Shown: positions 35,945-48,341, numbered from the stretch's first letter. The stretch is 64,000 nt of DNA from Piliocolobus tephrosceles (GCF_002776525.5 NC_045441.1:111254325-111318324); one strand, 5' to 3'. The notes: generated from the sequence alone by a model not told the origin. Program-made: numbers and translations.

Positions 35945-37010
35945 AAATAAAGAAATAAATTCATTTCTTCAACTTATAAACATTTATTAAGTGCTCTCAC
36001 TCAGAGAAAAATACTGTGTTGAGTCCTGTGACCCCATCAGTGGTGAGGAGTTTTCTAATCCTGAAACAGTCAAGAAAATGGTCCTGGTAATAAATGATAC
36101 AGCAGCCCTAAAAACAAGGTGCTATTGAAAACCTATACTTGTAGTACATTTAGAGAACTAAAACAGTCCAAAAAAGCTGAATCAGTATGTGTATGTTTGT
36201 GTGTGGTATGATTGTGGGGTGTTCGTGTGGGCGTGTGCGTGTGTGTGTGTGTTAGGATTATATAGAGCGAATGTCAAGAGATAAGGCTGAGGTGCAGAGG
36301 TGATCATGATCAAGACTTTGGTATTTCTCAATGGTAGCACTACTGGCTTTTCAAGTTGATAATTCTTCATTTTATGGTATCGTTCTATGCATAACAGGAT
36401 CATTAGCATCCTTGACATCTACATAGTAGATGCCACTTTTTCTACTAGACATTGTGACATGCAAAAATACTTCTATACTTTTCCAGATCTAGTCTAGGGA
36501 GGTGGCACTACCTACAGTTGAGACCTACAGATGTGGAAAGCATTGCTATGCTAATGTTGTTAATATTATCTTGACAATTGTGAGGAATCAATGGCTTTAA
36601 TTGAGGGGAGACATAAAAATGATTGAGGACAAGTCACTCTGGCTGCATAATGTAGAAATGATAATAGAGTGCTTTTTGAGGCAGACATACTCTTTAAGAG
36701 ATTGCCCATTAATTCAGGTAAAGGAAGGTGGTAGCCTATAACAGGATAATAGCATTGAAATGGCAGAAGGGGAAAGATTTAAAGTGTAAAGGAGATAAAG
36801 TCAACAAAATATGGTGATTGATGTGATATGAGCTGAAAGACATGAGAGTTAAGGACGACCCTAGGTTTCTGACTTGAGCAACTAGATAGAAGGAAGGGCT
36901 ATTTGCTAATTAGACAGATTTGAGTGAGGGCAGATCCCAGCAGAGTAGAAGGTAAAATTAATAGCAAAAGGAGCATTGTGGAAATGATAATGTTACATGC
37001 TCTAACAATT
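35945..37010 (+). mobile_element. Ancient mammalian repeat, copy 2 (family unresolved)
   Basis: Opens with 'aacatttattaagtgctctc' and later has 'caagtcactctggctgcata', 'attgaaatggcagaagggg', 'aaggacgaccctaggtttct' and 'gacttgagcaactagatag', the same order as the element at 24140-25035. The middle is replaced by a GT-rich microsatellite and unrelated sequence. Highly diverged. Confidence 0.55.
36182..36252 (+). repeat. Interrupted (GT)n microsatellite
   Basis: GT units with TATG, GGGG and CGTG interruptions, ending in a pure (GT)8 run. A 78-codon minus-strand frame ending in Thr-His repeats is an artefact of this tract. Confidence 0.9.
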
Positions 37011-37395
37011 ATTTTGACTGTGTGATCAGAATTTGTTCTGGGTTGTTGTGACATGTGTTTTTATTGAAAGCAGCACCATTTTTCCAAATTGCTATTCCCA
37101 TTATGTTTTGTTGAGTTCTTCTGTAATAATTTAAACTAAATACATGATAATAATAGATTATGTAATTTAAGTAAGAGTAGATAATATTTTATTTTGAAAG
37201 ATAAATTGGAAAATAATCATTAACTTAACATACTATAGTTTCATGTATGCACACATAAACACTACAGTTTAACTTTTTGTATATAGGTATACGAGACAAT
37301 AGACAATTATTTCCACTGTAAATGATTTTATGTCAAAGCCTACAAAACAGCATCTTACCATTAGTATGAAATTCAGATGAGCCTGCATTCTCTTG

Positions 37396-37549
37396 TTTTT
37401 TTGAGACAGGGTCTTGCTCTGTCATCCAGCTGGAGTGCAGTGGCGTGATCTTGGTTCCTGCAACCTCTGCCTCCCAAGTTCAAGCAATCCTCCCACCTCA
37501 GCCTCCCAAATAACTGGGACTATAGGCGCATGCCACAATGCCAGGCTAA
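37396..37549 (-). mobile_element. Alu right-arm fragment (AluJ-like)
   Basis: T7, then 'gagacagggtcttgctctgt', 'gctggagtgcagtggcgtg', 'cctgcaacctctgcctccca', 'gcctcccaaataactgggac' and an end at 'aatgccaggctaa'. Only the right monomer is present. The flanks GCCTGCATTCT and GCCTTCATTTT look like a diverged target duplication, so the copy was 5'-truncated at insertion rather than broken later. Confidence 0.9.
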
Positions 37550-37580
37550 GCCTTCATTTTTGTTTCAGGAAAGACATTTA

Positions 37581-37626
37581 TTAAATTGTTGTAAAAGTAA
37601 TTGTGGTTTTGCCATTACTTTTAATC
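37581..37626 (+). mobile_element. Half of a MADE1 mariner MITE
   Basis: 'ttaaattgttgtaaaagtaa', 'ttgtggttttgccattactt' and 'ttaat' match the first half of the 80-base MADE1 palindrome (Hsmar1-derived). The second, inverted half is missing. Confidence 0.75.
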
Positions 37627-37889
37627 AGGAACATGTGACTTCTGGATGTTGTGATTTAAAGTGGATAAATTAATATCTTTATATTTTACATCAAATTTTA
37701 TCTTAATTTTTAAACTTGCAAGCCTCTTTGTCAAGACATATCCATAATCATGTGATACCTAAGAGTAGACAAATATGTATGTCTTAAGCAATAAATCATT
37801 TCAGAAAAGTGATTTTATTTTCACAAAGTTGTAAATTAGAAAATATATTTAACTTGATTTTAATGAATATTTATATGGTAATGTATACC

Positions 37890-38035
37890 ATGGTGGGTAG
37901 AAAGTGTAATGGAAATTAGAGTCTTATTGGCAGAAATCTAAATTTTGTCAGTTATTAGCTGTTTTAGTTTGGAAAGTTTCTTAAGTTTTTAGTTCTCAGT
38001 TTCCTTGTTTATTACAGTTTTATTAGAAATACAAC
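37890..38035 (+). mobile_element. MIR SINE fragment
   Basis: 'cagttattagctgttttag', 'tggaaagtttcttaag' and 'ttctcagtttccttgttta' align to the MIR core and the part after it. Diverged. Confidence 0.55.
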
Positions 38036-38084
38036 ATAAATTGCAAATAGGGATTAAGCACGAAGTACAACAGTCTGCAGGCTA

Positions 38085-38290
38085 AGGGTTTCAGACTTGA
38101 ATACATTTGTTGGGCTTCATTTCCAGTCCCATCTCTTATGAGCTGAATGAACTTAGGCAAATTACCTCCTTGGATGTAATTTTCATCTTTGAGAAATCAG
38201 GATAATAGTATCTAATTTATATTGGATTATTTATCATTGTAAATTTGTATACAGTTGTTTAGAAGATTATTGTATAAATTAAATAATTCA
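38085..38290 (+). mobile_element. MIR SINE
   Basis: 'tttcagacttgaatacattt', 'tatgagctgaatgaacttag', 'gcaaattacctccttgg', 'cttgagaaatcagg'-like text and 'ataatagtatctaattt' follow MIR from the tRNA-related part into the core region. Diverged, as expected for its age. Confidence 0.68.
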
Positions 38291-38346
38291 TGTTCTATGT
38301 ATAAGAACAAATCATGCTATACAAAAGTCACTGAATATATGCAAAT

Positions 38347-39043
38347 TTTTTTATTATTATGATTTAAGTTCTAGGGTACATGTGCATAATGTGCAGGTTT
38401 GTTACATATGTATACATGTGCCATGTTGGTGTGCTGCACCCATCAACTCGTCAGCACCCATCAACTCGTCATTTACATCAGGTATAACTCCCAGTGCAAT
38501 CCCTCCCCCCTCCCCCCTCCCCATAATAGGCCCTGGTGTGTGATGTTCCTCTTCCCAAAACCAAGTGATCTCATTGTTCAGTTCCCACCTATGAGTGAGA
38601 ACATGCGGTGTTTGGTTTTCTGTTCCTGTGATAGTTTGCTGAGAATGATGGTTTCCAGCTCCATCCATGTCCCTGCAAAGGACACAAACTCATCCTTTTT
38701 TATGGCTACATAGTATTCCACGGTGTATATGTGCCACATTTTCTTAATCCAGTCTGTCACTGATGGACATTTGGGTTGATTCCAAGTCTTTGCTATTGTG
38801 AATAGTGCCGCAATGAACATACGTGTGCATGTGTCTTTATAGCAGCATGATTTATAATCCTTTGGGTATATTCCCAGTAATGGGATGGCTGGGTCATATG
38901 GTACTTCTAGTTCTGGATCCTTGAGGAATCGCCATACAGTTTTCCATAATGGTTGAACTAGTTTACAATCCCACCAACAGTGTAAAAGTGTTCCTATTTC
39001 TCCACATCCTCTCCAGCACCTGTTGTTTCCTGACTTTTTAATG
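38347..39043 (-). mobile_element. L1PA-type LINE-1, 5'-truncated
   Basis: Antisense L1 3' end: T-rich start, 'ttctagggtacatgtgcata', 'gtgctgcacccatcaactcg' (doubled segment), a C-rich tract (38501-38522) complementary to the G-quadruplex strand, 'tatgagtgagaacatgcggt', 'tagtattccacggtgtata', 'aatgggatggctgggtcata' and 'cctctccagcacctgttgtt'. It reaches into the end of ORF2. Several 66-104-codon frames here are in the antisense or UTR part and code for nothing. Confidence 0.95.
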
Positions 39044-42000
39044 TACTAATTATACAAATAATACAAATTAAGGTACTTATAAAGGTAATTTTGTTTCAGA
39101 ACATGTAGCATATGGGAAGCAGTACTGTAAATGCTAAATGTTACGCATTTAAAATTCATTTGCTTCTGATGTAGCAAATAGAAAACAACCACTTACAATA
39201 AGTACCGTTTGTATGTGAAGAAAGCAAGCTAAAATCCTCACAATAATGTATTCTTTCTCATGCACTAAAAAGCCATGTAATTTTTCTGTATGTTTTGTTT
39301 TCTCAGAATTCATTACATGAAAAACATAAAATAGAATTTTTGCAGTCTGAATCAAGTTATTATAAATTATGAATAATGGGCATTTAACAGTACAAAAATG
39401 CTAGAAGTTTTATTTGAAAGATTCTATTAATATCATAGAAATGCAAAGTGAAAATATCATTTCTTCTACTATATATGTTAGTTTATGTATAAATTCATAT
39501 ATACCACACAAATAACAATACTAAACATGTCACTTTAGTAGCCTATTCTCTATAAGTTTAACTTAAATTGCCACTAATATGTTAATAACCTTGACTAGAG
39601 ATTTCAAAATGTTAACACTCAGCATGATTTTTTAAATAATAATTTATCATGTTGAATTCAGGCTTGCTTGATCTTGCAAATCCCATATAGAAAGTAAGTT
39701 CTGCAAGTTAAAGTTGAAGTATAGATGTTATGGAAATTTAGATAAATATCAACACATATTTTACGATATTTTCAGAGTCCTTAATATTATTGCAACAACA
39801 AAGAAGGCTGTATTTGGAAATAGAGTTGGGATTTGAGTTAAAGCTTCAAAATATGTGAAAAAGCTTATACAACAAATCATCTTACAGATAACCTACATTT
39901 ACATTTACATGCAATGAGAATTCTCTCTAGGCCCCCTATGAGGATATTCTCTCTGATGAAAATAAATGCATTGAGTTCACAAATTCAGTAAGCTGGGATG
40001 TTTTAAAAATATTTGGGTGATGTAAATTGGTCTTGTACACTGTAGGAGATATACTTTTATTTATATAAACTGACTTTACAGAGATTTTATTTGTACTACC
40101 AGCTTCTGCAATTACAATGGATTTCCAGAATTAATGAAGTGCCAGCGTGAGCTCAGAAACTTTCCATCACCCATTTCAGAACATACATACTAAGTGGTCG
40201 CCTTCACATCATATCTTAAAATTGCATCAATACATAGACCATTTTAAAATCATGGTATCAGGTTAGAACATTTTCAGGAATATTTTGCAAAGATTTCCAT
40301 TTCCTCAAATATACTTTTTTTTCCCCAAGTATTCTTTCTCATATAATTTGGATGAAGCAAAGTTTTGTAGTGGAAAAGTAAAATTATTTAAAAATAAATC
40401 CCCATTGGGCCCTTGAGCTGTCCCTTAGGAAAGCATTAGTAGGAAATGAATTAATGTTTCCCAGTTTTTTGCTTTAAATTTTCTGTTTTAATATTGCTTA
40501 AATGCTACTGGCTATCTGCAATAGATTTAATATTCTATAATACTATATTTCATGTACTTTCCCAGGGGTTCTTTGTCTTTTTTTTCATTTACTACATCGG
40601 GCTATTATTTGGCCACATGTAAGAACTTGGACATTATTCTGTTGTCCAGTTTCAGTTGCCAAAATACTTTTGATCGATACAGCTCCCAGAAAAATTAGGC
40701 CATAAAAAGCAATATGTTTAATAGGACATTTTTTGTCATTACTAAAACTTTCAGTTCTAGCACTGAAAACTATGGAAGGTTTCAGCCCTTTGTTACCCTT
40801 TAAGGAGCTTCAGTGTGCTTCTGCTTGACTATTAAGTACAAGCTGCATATGAACATTTAGCTCATCCTTGAAGAAACACATTGAGCTTGAAGTTATTTAA
40901 TGCAACCATATAAATTTCTATGTAGGTATTTCCACTTGCAACCTGAAGTGTATAAAATAATGTAGCAGAGCTAACAGCTTGATTTACTGCCTTGCTCCAG
41001 AAACATCTCTGCCTCTAGCAAGAAAACTAAGTTCAAAAAAATAAAAAAGAAAGAAAGAAAGAAAAGAGGAAAGAAAATCCTACAGCTGTATGAACTTCTA
41101 GGAAAAGTATCAACTTCCTTTATGAAATTAAGTTTGGATAAATAAAAATCTGCATACAATAATATCTTATTAGATTCTTTCTTAATAATAGTTAAAGCAA
41201 AGTATTTGTTTGACAAGACATATTCTTGCCTTTTGAGTAGACTATACATGCAAAACAAATCAGGGTTACTGGTACAGAACTAGGAGCCTACCCATTTTAT
41301 TCTTAATTCGTGAATTCATATGGGGTAGTTCAGAAGTGATGATGTGCAGGTTTCTTAGAGTTTGTGTTGCAGATCTCAGTAACAAGACCGTAATTGAGTT
41401 GATCTCTTTGCCTTTAAAATAAAGTAACTCACATAAAGCCTAGGTAGTAGATTTTTATTACATGCTTTTAAAATACGTGCAACATAAGCATTGAAGAAAC
41501 TCAATTTATTATTGCAAGTCAAAGTCTAAAGTGGTTTCAGAAAGCTAAGCAGAGGTAGGCTTCTCCCATCTCCCATGAAAAGAACATAGATCAGTCTCCT
41601 GTAGTGCTCTTCAAGAAAATGTCTAGAATTCACTACACATAAGATTTTTTTTTGCACCAAAGATCACTTAAGACAGAAGAACAGCACTTGGACTTGCAAA
41701 ACTTTGCTATAGAAAGTCATTTTTTTCTAGGAATAAGTGGTTTTGCCTTTCCTTAGGGTCTCCAGGTCAGGGAGTATGTACCAACAGATGATACCAGGAG
41801 TTTCAACCGAGGCTAAGGATGCCACTACATTGAAGCAAACATCACTTAATGAGTTAACTATCAAACATTTTTGTATTCTATGCTCAAGCAAAATCCTAAA
41901 CATATCTTTGTGTCCATAGTCTATTCTTATTGTCAAAATTATTGTGTAGTTTCACATGATGAATTGTCATATAATTTAACCAATGACTTACCAGTTTTTC

Positions 42001-42344
42001 CTTCCTTCCTTCTTTCTATCCTTCCTTCCTCCCTCCCTCCCTTCCTCCTTCACTCCCTCCCTCCCTCTCTCTCTCTCTTTCTTTCTCTGCAAGTTTTCCC
42101 AGACTTTACCCCAAAATTAAAGTTAACTTCTACAGGCATATACATCTGCAAAGCCATAACAGACTAAGAGAATCAATATTGAAATCTATATGGGCTGCTA
42201 CTAAAGATTAAACCAAACAATGTACTTAAAATATTTTAATGCAAACAGATAATTTTAAGTGCTTCTTGGTCAGCAAAGAATTCTCAGTTTGACATTAGAG
42301 TTCCTTCTGCTATTTCTATTTTTTTTTTCTTTTTTAAACAGAGG
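39044..42344. other. Unassigned AT-rich stretch with two microsatellites
   Basis: About 3.3 kb with no gene. A short A/GAAA run at about 41035-41075 and a CT-rich tract at 41998-42089 are the only clear structures. Frames at 40971-41258 and 41727-42167 have no domain. Confidence 0.45.
41998..42089 (+). repeat. (CCTT)n/(CCCT)n/(CT)n pyrimidine tract
   Basis: About 90 nearly pure pyrimidines: CCTT units, then CCCT units, then CT and CTTT units. Such a tract can form triplex DNA. Confidence 0.95.
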
Positions 42345-42895
42345 TACAAGGTATACAAAATCTGAAGGGCAGAAAGTATATAACTCAATGTGATATGTCA
42401 TCACTTTCTAGATTACTCCCAACATTTTAAAAGGCTCTACTGTGCCCCTTTTCAGTCATAGGCCCCAGAGATAACAACTTTTTCTGACTTCTAGTACTGT
42501 AGATCAGTTTTGCCTATTCTTTCATCCCTTAAAAATAGAATCATACAGATGAATGTTTGTGTTGACTTTTTTCACTCATCAGTATGACTGACTTTCATGC
42601 ACTATTTGCATTTAGCAGTACTCTTTTTTTGTTGATGCATAATGTTCAATTATATGAATGGACCACAATTTATGCAATCATTCTACTGTTGTAGGCAACT
42701 GGGTTATTTTCTATTGGGACAAACAGGAATAAAGTTATTATGAACATCCTTGTACATGTCTTTCAGTAGACGATTATATTCAATTCTTTTGAGTATTTTT
42801 AGAGTAAATTTTTGAGTCATAGGATACGTGTATTTTAAACTAAAGATTACTGAAAATGTATCTGAAATGGTAGTACGTTCTTGATATGTGTTTTT
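42345..42895 (-). mobile_element. L1M fragment, antisense
   Basis: Antisense landmarks 'agatcagttttgcctattct', 'aaaatagaatcatacaga', 'ttgatgcataatgttcaatt', 'aatggaccacaatttatgca', 'aataaagttattatgaacat' and 'gagtcataggata'. The element is the same type as the antisense L1M at 14.0 kb but a separate copy. Confidence 0.75.
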
Positions 42896-44881
42896 AAAAT
42901 TAGTATTGTAGATCTAAATGTAAATGGTCATATATTAAGATCATATATTAGCAATTGCCTGGATGTAGTAGTCTTTGCTATGCACCTTGTTTTTTCAAGG
43001 TTAAGTGTTTCATAATTACTAGTTAAGGGACAGATCAGGTAATATTAGGGGAATATGATGCGGAGGATTGTGATTAACATACAGTTTCCTGGGATTATTT
43101 GTCTTTCAGATAGGGTCACATAGTTGACCATATTGAAGACAGGTGCCAAGATCAGGAGACAATCAGAATTAACTCTGAGTGGAAGATTATGTGGTTGCAA
43201 GTTACTGGAAACTTAGAATTATATGTACTTTGAGCAGGAAGAATTCAGAGTAGAGGAATAAGTGGCCCCCGTGAAACTTTTCAGATGTCAAGGGCTAGCT
43301 ACATGCTCTCACAAAAAATGAGGAGGTAGTAAAAGTCTGCAGTGACAGTCAGCTGATGCTCTGACAAACTCAAGTCACAACAGAAAATCTGAGAAAGCAT
43401 TAAATCAAAAAAATTTACTTTGCATTCTCTTTTTGCTATTTATTACTATAATGGACAAGTTTGGTAAGGGATTAACCAAATACATTTGTAGTATATTTGA
43501 TGTACTATGAAAAGGCATCCCAAGTTTTTTACAGGTAAGCTTTAAAGAACTTCTATATCAAGGTATTGTCATAAGAAAAAGAGGTTATATGTTAAATTGA
43601 TTCAATCATTTAAACAATGTAATATTAGCTTTTTTACATTAGTATTACTAAACCAATGTCCTCTACTAGTTCCTAAACAGCAGGTATTTTTTGCTAAGTA
43701 TAGTTGGGTTTCCTATTGAGAATGAATTATTGTTCTGATGTAATTTTTAAGAAAATCCAAACACTAGTCATTGACTGTATCTTTCTCCTTGGCCTCTACT
43801 TAAGGCCACAGGCTGAATGGTTTAAAAGATACCCACCTTACTTACAGAGAAATTCAGCAAATATTTATTGAATTCTTGTCACGTGCATGAAAAGCTTTTG
43901 GTGTAAACATAAAGTGATTGCATGTATTCCTTATGTCTTAAGATGTTCTTTTGTTATGTATTTTACACACCCTATCATTTTTAGTTCTTTTTAGTCTTTT
44001 TAGATTAAACAAATTATTTATGACATTAACGGTCTTCAAAAATCTAGGTCAATTTTCTTGTAGAATGTCATGGCATTGCAAGCACTAAGAAATATGCAAG
44101 GTGATACTTTGAATTTCTGTGACTTTCCTCTTCCCAAGAAACTTTTTATTCAATAATTTTTTCATTTATGAAGAAGTCCAGAATCATTTATGAGACCCGT
44201 AAAGTATCATATACCTGCATAAACCTGAGCTGTTAACCAGTCTCAAGCTTAGCTAATAATTTCAAGGATATAATCACTTTAAAACTATAGTTAAAGCAGA
44301 AAGAGGGTTAGCAATGTCCCCCGGCAAGTCTTTCTCATAATGGGCCTACTTCTAGCCCAGGAGTAGAGGTGGATTAGAGATCAGTCATCTCACCTCGTGA
44401 AAGCATTTAGATTTTAAAACATCTTAATTTTATATCCAGAGGGTTACTGAGATTCAATGACCTTTTCCAGGGAGTCAAGCTTTATGATTCCGTAGATTCT
44501 AATTTTGTTTTGTTTGTCAGCAGTAGTCCTACAGGGATATTCTCACAGGAGCATTCTGTTGAAAAGATTCTGTAGTATTTGACCAGTGGGAGACTACTCA
44601 GTCTTGCACATGTCCTTTTGACGTGACCTCATTTTCACTTGTGCACTTTTTCACTTTCCGGCGAAAGATGTCTTAAGCTTACCATTTTTCTTTCCCAGCT
44701 TCAGACATAGAATCAAACATTTCTCCAAGGAACTCCCAGTCTTTTGAGCATAAAGACATGTGTACCAGATAGTACTAGATTACACTGCATATAAGCCCTA
44801 CCAGTGAACAGAGACAAAAATCTGTATTTATATCTCTATCATAGCATGAGATTATGCCACTATGTCACAGTCAAATGTAAT
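42896..44881. other. Unassigned stretch
   Basis: About 2 kb without a gene or nameable repeat; parts at 43030-43400 and 44290-44700 are less AT-rich. It ends at the 5-base target duplication of the solo LTR. Confidence 0.45.
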
Positions 44882-45308
44882 TGATTTGTTTTTCTAAGAC
44901 CACCAGAGTGGGCACAAAAGAACCAGCGAGTAGGCAAGGCTAAAAGCAAAACTGCAAATTTATTCTTTGGTCATCTAGCTTCAGGGACCGGAGCTGGGGG
45001 GGGCGTGGAGTTTCTAATACAGTCCCGACAAGAGTGGGGGCTGAGAAAGCCCACCCCCGGCGAATCTGCTGGGAGCGACTTTTCTAGGAGTGGAAGGGCA
45101 ATAGGCGGGGCACGGGCATGTCGGGGGAGGGGGGCCCCTCCGCAGGTGCCACCAGGAAAATCTTGGTCTCCTTGGATTGACATCACCTGGTGCATGCCTG
45201 ATTAATCTGCACCTTCCCGGGCGTCAGTTGCATTCTCGCACACATGGGAAGAGTTGGTGGTGAAGAAGAACCCGGAAGTGCACCATCCTGCCTCCGTTCG
45301 TCCAAACA
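44882..45308 (-). mobile_element. CpG-rich solo LTR with perfect 5-base target duplication
   Basis: The 427-base block begins TG and ends CA and is flanked by GTAAT on both sides (44877-44881 and 45309-45313). It is GC-rich with many intact CpGs, unlike the AT-rich, CpG-poor DNA around it. On the minus strand an AATAAA poly(A) signal (44959-44964 on the plus strand as TTTATT) lies about 80 bases before the 3' end, fitting the R/U5 part of an LTR; GC boxes stand in for a clear TATA box. No internal retroviral sequence flanks it, so it is probably a solo LTR left by recombination. Intact CpGs and the perfect duplication suggest a young, monkey-lineage insertion. I cannot name the family. Short frames on both strands are chance in GC-rich DNA. 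Confidence 0.75.
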
Positions 45309-45380
45309 GTAATATTACAGGTTTTTTAGACATTTTAAATAATATGTTTATAGCCCTATTTTCTTATTGTGAAAACTGTG

Positions 45381-46058
45381 TGTGATGTTTGATTTTGTGT
45401 GTCAATGTGAGTGAATTTAGGAATATTCTGATAGCTAGTAAATCATTATTAACTCTAAATCATTGCATTATCCTCAATGCTTCAGTGGCACTGAGCTCCA
45501 TGCCTCTTCTGCTGAAAGGGAAACCCTGGTGTTTTGCTTTTGATCAGAATGATTGGGCTGCCCTTGGTGTGTCTGTGAAAGTGTCTCTAGGGGAAGTTGT
45601 CTTGTGAGTCAGTATACTGAGTAGGAAAGATCCACCCTCAATCAGCTAAGATCCCAGTAGAACAAAAAGTCAGATGAAGGGAAAATTATTGCTCTGTCTT
45701 CTGGATCTGAGATATCTATCTTCTCCTGTCCTTGGATGTCAGAACTTCAGATTCCCCAGTGTTTGGACTCCAGGTTTGCACCAGCAGTCCCAGAGCTCTT
45801 GGGCCTTCAGCCTGAAACTGAATATTACACCCTCAACTTCCCTGGTTCTAGGGTCTTGGACTGAGCCTTGCTCCTGGTGTCTCTGGAAAAACCTATGAAG
45901 CGACATTTTTGTCTTCACAATGGAGTGAGCCAATTCTTCTAATAAATCTCTCTCTCTCTTTATATATATATATAAAATATATATATAAATATGTAGATAT
46001 ATAGATATATCTGAATCTCCTATCAGTTCTCTCTCTCCGGAAAGTCTTGATAAAAACA
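45381..46058 (+). mobile_element. MLT2-type ERV-L LTR with internal insertion
   Basis: Landmarks: 'tttgattttgtgtgtcaatg', 'attctgatagctagtaaatc', 'ggtgtgtctgtgaaagtgtc', 'tatcttctcctgtccttgga', 'ctcaacttccctggttct', 'gtgagccaattcttctaata' and an end near 'ctccggaaagtcttgataa'. About 115 bases (45448-45568) interrupt the usual order, next to a repeated TAAATCATT. A TA-rich run (45960-46012) sits where MLT2 LTRs often have one. It lies next to ERV-L relics but in the opposite orientation to the nearer one. Confidence 0.82.
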
Positions 46059-46374
46059 TCAGGTTTCCTAGTAACATAAATAAATATTTATGAATATGTA
46101 TGTATTCTCTATCCCATCAAGTGTAGTTTCAGAATTACAATAAATAGTACTGTTAATTATTTACTAAAAGCAAAATTAATTGCTTTATATTTATTTTTGT
46201 CCTTAGACTATATGTATAAACATAGTTCAAGTTACTATGTTTTAAGTTTACTTAAACAATTCTTTTCTCTGTATAATTAGGTTGACAGATTGATATACAG
46301 TTAGCTTTATTTTTATATATTTTTTGTATTCATTTTTTACTAAGCAGGTAAATGTGGATTGCCCTTGAATCCAC
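46059..46374. other. AT-rich stretch between MLT2 and ERV-L relic
   Basis: No landmarks. It may be decayed ERV-L internal sequence but cannot be assigned. Confidence 0.4.
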
Positions 46375-47966
46375 ATCTACTCTAATCTTAGTCCACCTTG
46401 CTTTCCACACAGCGTGGATGACCACATATTCTCCCCAAATATCTGCCCAGTGAGAGATTTTCCTGCACCTGTTTTAAAAGCCCATTCATGGGTGAGGTTA
46501 TAGAACACCTGCCAACCATCTCAGCTTGTATCCACAACTATGCTAACCTAGCCATAAAGTCAGCACATGCATTTTCATCCTCTTTAACCTGCCTACAGGG
46601 TATCCTGCATTAAGCTATAGCCATGAGATAAGGGAGAGTTATTTGTGCAAAGTTATGGGTGCCAATAGTGTCCTGGACACCTTCCCATGCATCTGTCTTA
46701 TGCCTTCTGGTTTTGGTCATCCTCTATTTCCCATGTAACTCTTCCATCTTATAATTTGTTGTTGAACACATCCAGTATTATGACTTGATGAATATGACAG
46801 GACTCATCTCAGAATGGCAAGTTTTAGCTGCAAACTCTTGGTCTCACAATGAACCATAACATCTCTGCCAAGGCCCAGTCAGCATGCCTGGAGTTATTTG
46901 TCAAAAGACAAATAATTCTGTGCTGCAGAAGAAATGACCTTGCTCCAGAGCCCAAAAGCTCTCTGTTACAATTCTATCACTGGCACTTGCCACAAACTAT
47001 AATTGGCATATATTTTTTCCATTAGTGATACCTCTAACAACATAGAGTCTGCTGCTTATGCTTTCTGCATGGCTTTCTCTCTCTGGGTTCTACTTGAAGA
47101 TGGCAGGTTTTGGTTCATCTAGTAGCTAGAACACTATCCCTAATAAAATGGTGACATCAAAACTCAAAAACCACTGAACGTTTTGCTTGTTCTCTTTGGA
47201 AGAAGGTACAAGTTGAAATAATTTGTTTTTTTGTTTTTGCTAAGAATGTCATATAAAAGCCTCTGGTCACTAAAACCATAAAAATGTAGTAATTATGGCA
47301 GGCCCTAAAACACACATGGTTTATGTCTCACACCCTGAAGCACCCGAGTACTATACATGCCTTCAGCATGTAAGTCAACCTTAATCACTCAGGCTAAAAA
47401 ATATGTCACTAATGAAAATCATCAATGTGATATTCCATAAGATGTCAGGATTTTCCATATATTTTGGACAATATTATTACAGAAAGCAAGAGAGTTACCA
47501 AAAACCTGTGACAAAGTATAAATCTTTTATTGTCCACTTCATGTGAATGTGAACAGTTTTGGTTTTTCCTTGCTGATTAGGTTAGAAAAGAACAAATTAA
47601 TCATTGCCATTTACCATGTACCTGAGACCATATTTGCCTGCTTTTGCCAATGTATCACATCTGGCATGCTCCTCTGAACCAGCAAGATCAGCTTACAACT
47701 GAAATGTAAGCTGCTACTTGGTTGAGTTGATGATAATCTGTAGTTATTCTCCATGAATCATCCAGTTTCTACAAAGGGCAAACTAATGAACTGAACATAG
47801 ATATGGCAGGGACCACACACCAACATTATTTTACATTTCTAATGTTGGCACTTATCTCTACCACATCCCATCTCTCTTGGAATATGATGTTACTTTGATT
47901 TATTAGCCAAGTGATGGGCAACTTCAGATGCCACCAAATGGCCTTCTCTACTATGATCTTATCACA
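46375..47966 (-). pseudogene. ERV-L pol relic (RT to RNase H), antisense
   Basis: An old endogenous retrovirus remnant with no coding capacity. On the minus strand, from high to low coordinates, it keeps the order of an ERV-L pol gene: the start of the reverse transcriptase palm near 47770-47730, then the catalytic His-Ile-Asp-Asp-Phe motif (47429 down to 47415), about 325 bases further on as expected for the enzyme, then RNase H-like text near 46960-46760. Stops and frameshifts are frequent. The family call rests on recalled ERV-L nucleotide landmarks and the Asp-Asp motif spacing. Its upstream end is cut by the MLT1-type LTR. It shares the RT-RNase H part with the plus-strand ERV-L relic at 50.7 kb, in the opposite direction. 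Confidence 0.7.
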
Positions 47967-48287
47967 TGCCATAGGCAGAATAGCAGTCCCCCAGCAGTTT
48001 TTATATCCTAATTCCTCAAACCTGTGAATAGATTAAGTTACACGACAAAAGAAAATTGAGGTTGCAGATGGAATTAATAATGCCAATCAGTTGATCTCCC
48101 ATAGGAATGTTATACAGAATTATATGAATGGGCTCAATGTAATACTAAGGGTCCTTAAAAATGGAAGAAAGAAGGAGAAGAAAGAGAACCAGAGAGATGG
48201 CAGTGTGAGAAGAAATTGGTTTTATGTTGCTGAGAATAAATATGAGGAAATTGGGCCATAAACCAAGCAGTGTTGGGAGGTCTCTAG

Positions 48288-48289
48288 GA

Positions 48290-48329
<40 letters not shown>

Positions 48330-48341
48330 AANNNNNNNNNN

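Noticed and set aside
38399..38820. Frames of 80-104 codons on both strands
   Set aside because: They fall in the 3' end and UTR of an antisense L1PA copy; similar frames recur at 29153-29709 in the other L1PA copy and its flank. Products of repeat sequence, not genes.
44971..45205. GC-rich frames that could suggest a CpG-island first exon
   Set aside because: The block has LTR-like termini, a poly(A) signal and a perfect 5-base target duplication, which explain it better as a solo LTR.
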